Assembly: GCF_040689395.1 (NCBI RefSeq)
Contig: NZ_JBFAZX010000004.1
Span: 62,001-126,000, forward strand
DNA from: Dactylosporangium sp040689395
GTDB lineage: Bacteria > Actinomycetota > Actinomycetes > Mycobacteriales > Micromonosporaceae
Direction of reading: 5' to 3'
Length of the DNA: 64,000 bases
The notes below the pieces were generated by a model, which saw only the letters and a list, made by a program, of their open reading frames with translations, was not told the origin of the DNA and did not search any database. Below, piece by piece: positions 61,978 to 64,000 of the stretch; the stretch's first letter is position 1; each line of letters opens with the position of its first letter. The translations under genes and the position numbers were made by a program.

Positions 61978-63059
61978 CGGGCCTGAAGGCGGGCGGCGAC
62001 AACGGCACACGGGCGGCGGGCCAGGCCGTCCGGGCGGTCGCGTTCGGTGGCGGGCACGGCCTGTCCGCCTCGCTGCGCGCCTTGCGCATTCTGCAGCGTC
62101 AGCTGCCCGTGGACATCACGGCCGTGGTCACGGTCGCCGACGACGGCGGCTCCAGCGGCCGGCTGCGCGCGACCCGCGACATATTGCCCCCGGGGGACCT
62201 GCGTCAGGCCCTTGCCGCGCTCGCCGATGAGACCGCGACCGCCGACCTGTTCCAGCACCGCTTCGCCGGCGAGGACGACATCGCCGGGCATCCGGTCGGC
62301 AACCTGGTGCTCTGTGGGCTGATGGAGGTCGCCGGCGATCCGGTCGTCGCGCTGGACCGGGCCGCGCAGATGCTGCGCTGCGGCGGCCGCGTGCTGCCGA
62401 TGTCCCGGGATCCGCTGCACATCGAGGCCGATCTCTCCGAGGGTGGCGAGGTGGTCACCGTCCGCGGTCAGCACGAGGTCGCGGTGACGATGAAGACCAT
62501 CGACCGGGTACGCCTGACGCCGGCCGAGCCGGAGGCGTGCGCCGAGGCGGTGCGGGCCGTGCGTGATGCCGACTGGCTGCTGTTCGGCCCCGGGTCGTGG
62601 TTCACCAGCGTCATCCCGCACCTGCTGGTCCCAGGGCTCGCCGCCGCCATCCGGGACAGCCCGGCCCGGCGCCTGGTCACGCTCAACCTGGCCGCCGACA
62701 GCGAGACCGCCGGGCTCACGCTGCCGGAACACCTTGCCGCGCTGCATCGTTACCTTCCTGAATTGCGAGTCGATGTGGTGCTTGCCGACGGGAAAGCCGT
62801 AGGCGACCCCGAACCGGTCCATCGTGCGGCAGAATCGCTGGGTGCGCGGCTGGTCCTGGCCCCGGTCGCCGTCGGCGAGGGGGCGCCACGGCACGACCCG
62901 AAGGCGCTGGCCGCGGCACTCGAGCCACTGCTACGCGCCGATGGCCGCGCCGGGATTCCGGGCGGCGGGTGCGCACCGGGGCACACCGGCAACGGCGCGC
63001 GGCACGGGCGGGCGCAGGCACGTCACGACATGACCTTGAACACGAAAACCGCGAGGTGA
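61974..63059 (+). CDS. yvcK: Gluconeogenesis factor YvcK/CofD-like
   Basis: 361 residues, ATG inside the rapZ stop (ATGA). Signatures: AVAFGGGHGLSASLRALR, VTVADDGGSSGRLR, LPPGDLRQALAAL, GHPVGNLVLCGL, DWLLFGPGSWFTSVIPHLLVPGL. YvcK-type proteins bind UDP-sugars and affect cell wall and carbon flux. The C-terminal 35 residues are poorly conserved and Gly/Arg/His-rich. Conserved cluster with rapZ and whiA. Confidence 0.94.
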   Translation: MTGLKAGGDNGTRAAGQAVRAVAFGGGHGLSASLRALRILQRQLPVDITAVVTVADDGGSSGRLRATRDILPPGDLRQALAALADETATADLFQHRFAGEDDIAGHPVGNLVLCGLMEVAGDPVVALDRAAQMLRCGGRVLPMSRDPLHIEADLSEGGEVVTVRGQHEVAVTMKTIDRVRLTPAEPEACAEAVRAVRDADWLLFGPGSWFTSVIPHLLVPGLAAAIRDSPARRLVTLNLAADSETAGLTLPEHLAALHRYLPELRVDVVLADGKAVGDPEPVHRAAESLGARLVLAPVAVGEGAPRHDPKALAAALEPLLRADGRAGIPGGGCAPGHTGNGARHGRAQARHDMTLNTKTAR

Positions 63060-63066
63060 CGACAGA

Positions 63067-64000
63067 ATGGCGATGACCGCTGCGGTCAAGGACGAGCTGA
63101 GCCGGGTTGACGTGGCGAAACCCTGCTGCCGGCGCGCCGAGATGGCCGCGCTGCTGCGCTTCGCCGGCGGGTTGCACATCGTCTCCGGCCGGGTGGTCGT
63201 GGAGGCCGAGCTGGACACCAACGCCACCGCCCGACGGCTGCGCCGCGAGGTGTCGGAGGTGTATGGGTACTCCAGCGAGATCCACATCCTGGCCTCCGGC
63301 GGCCTGCGCAAGGCGAGCCACTTCATCGTGCGCGTGGTCAAGGACGGCGAGGCCCTCGCGCGCCAGACCGGCCTGCTGGACGTGCGCGGGCGACCGGTCC
63401 GCGGCCTGCCGCCGCACGTCGTGTCGGCGAACATGTGCTGTGCGGTCGCCGCGTGGCGAGGTGCGTTCCTGGCGCACGGCTCGCTGACCGAGCCCGGCCG
63501 CAGCTGCGCGCTGGAGATCACCTGCCCGGGGCCGGAGGCCGCGCTTGCGCTGGTCGGCGCCGCCCGGCGCATCGGCATCACCGCCAAGGCCCGCGAGGTG
63601 CGCGGGGTGGACCGGGTCGTGGTCAAGGACGGCGACGCCATCGCCGCGCTGCTCACCCGCATCGGGGCGCACCAGAGCGTGCTGACCTGGGAGGAGCGGC
63701 GGGTGCGTCGCGAGGTGCGGGCCACCGCCAACCGCCTGGCGAACTTCGACGACGCCAACCTCCGCCGCTCGGCGCGGGCCGCGGTGGCCGCCGCCGCCCG
63801 GGTCGCCCGGGCGATGGAGATCCTCGCCGACTCCGCCCCCGAGCACCTCTTCAGCGCCGGCACGCTGCGCCTGGAGCACCGGCAGGCGTCGCTGGAGGAG
63901 CTTGGCGCGCTCGCCGACCCGCCGCTGACCAAGGACGCGATCGCCGGGCGGATCCGCCGGCTGCTGGCGCTGGCCGACAAGCGGGCGCGTGATCTGGGCA
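63067..64000 (+). CDS. whiA: Sporulation/cell-division regulator WhiA, N-terminal part
   Basis: 311 residues are visible; the gene runs off the right end with only the last few codons missing. The LAGLIDADG-derived domain (MTAAVKDELSRVDVAKPCCRRAEMAALLRFAGGLHIVSGRVVV, SHFIVRV, RGAFLAHGSLTEPGRSCALEITC) is followed by the HTH (LEHRQASLEELGALADPPLTKDAIAGRIRRLLALAD). WhiA works with WhiB to activate division genes in Streptomyces. It is the third gene of the rapZ-yvcK-whiA operon, seven bases after yvcK. Confidence 0.95.
   Translation, partial: MAMTAAVKDELSRVDVAKPCCRRAEMAALLRFAGGLHIVSGRVVVEAELDTNATARRLRREVSEVYGYSSEIHILASGGLRKASHFIVRVVKDGEALARQTGLLDVRGRPVRGLPPHVVSANMCCAVAAWRGAFLAHGSLTEPGRSCALEITCPGPEAALALVGAARRIGITAKAREVRGVDRVVVKDGDAIAALLTRIGAHQSVLTWEERRVRREVRATANRLANFDDANLRRSARAAVAAAARVARAMEILADSAPEHLFSAGTLRLEHRQASLEELGALADPPLTKDAIAGRIRRLLALADKRARDLG

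Overview
The window is one continuous stretch of a very GC-rich actinomycete chromosome. GTG starts are common, many genes start right behind a TAnnnT -10 box, and the gene order uvrA, uvrC, rapZ, yvcK, whiA at the right end is typical of Actinobacteria. The DUF3618/holin/DUF4235 trio, the ECF41 sigma factor pair, the DUF1028 and LLM proteins and the style of the hypothetical proteins suggest Micromonosporaceae (Actinoplanes/Dactylosporangium/Micromonospora type). Family is inference; phylum is well supported.

Layout. 1-3.5 kb: the end of gltD, then a three-gene type VII secretion mini-cluster (EspC-like, WXG/PPE-like with a Gly/Pro-rich tail, mycosin). 3.5-9.7 kb: MscS channel, a shattered ltrA pseudogene, pyruvate kinase, TesB thioesterase, two related cysteine-free Rrf2 regulators and an FMN reductase. 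9.8-14.4 kb: xylose module (ROK repressor with an unusual repeat insertion, xylA, xylB). 14.5-19.4 kb: envelope trio, DHA2 exporter with divergent TetR, an Ntn-hydrolase and a DUF1028 protein. 19.5-23.4 kb: a frameshifted iron-sulfur-type HTH regulator divergent from cysE-cysK-hmp, ending in a possible narG remnant. 23.4-33.8 kb: zinc-ribbon protein, Mug glycosylase, RidA, pentapeptide-repeat protein, HrpA helicase, a surface protein, cytochrome bd oxidase (cydAB) and a sigma-like membrane protein. 33.9-44.7 kb: mostly small metabolic or hypothetical genes, including an ECF41 sigma factor with its AhpD-like partner. 45.0-46.4 kb: argG behind ARG-box-like sites.

46.5-51.2 kb is an accessory patch. 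It holds an Rpn-like nuclease gene and a truncated paralogue, a 23-bp-period repeat array resembling an IS21-type end, a RAMA-like gene, and an AAA_14/DUF4143 ATPase facing an MBL hydrolase. The ATPase/MBL pair is present a second time as a decayed relic 2 kb to the left.

51.2-64.0 kb returns to core genes: MBL hydrolase, rsgA (with a LexA-box match), uvrA, two Tat/lipoprotein Rieske proteins, uvrC, rapZ, yvcK and the start of whiA. uvrA and uvrC share a promoter motif of the LexA-independent, PafBC-type DNA-damage class. Four otherwise core proteins (ROK repressor, UvrA, UvrC, RapZ) carry long low-complexity additions, three of them made of repeats. No tRNA, rRNA or CRISPR array was seen.
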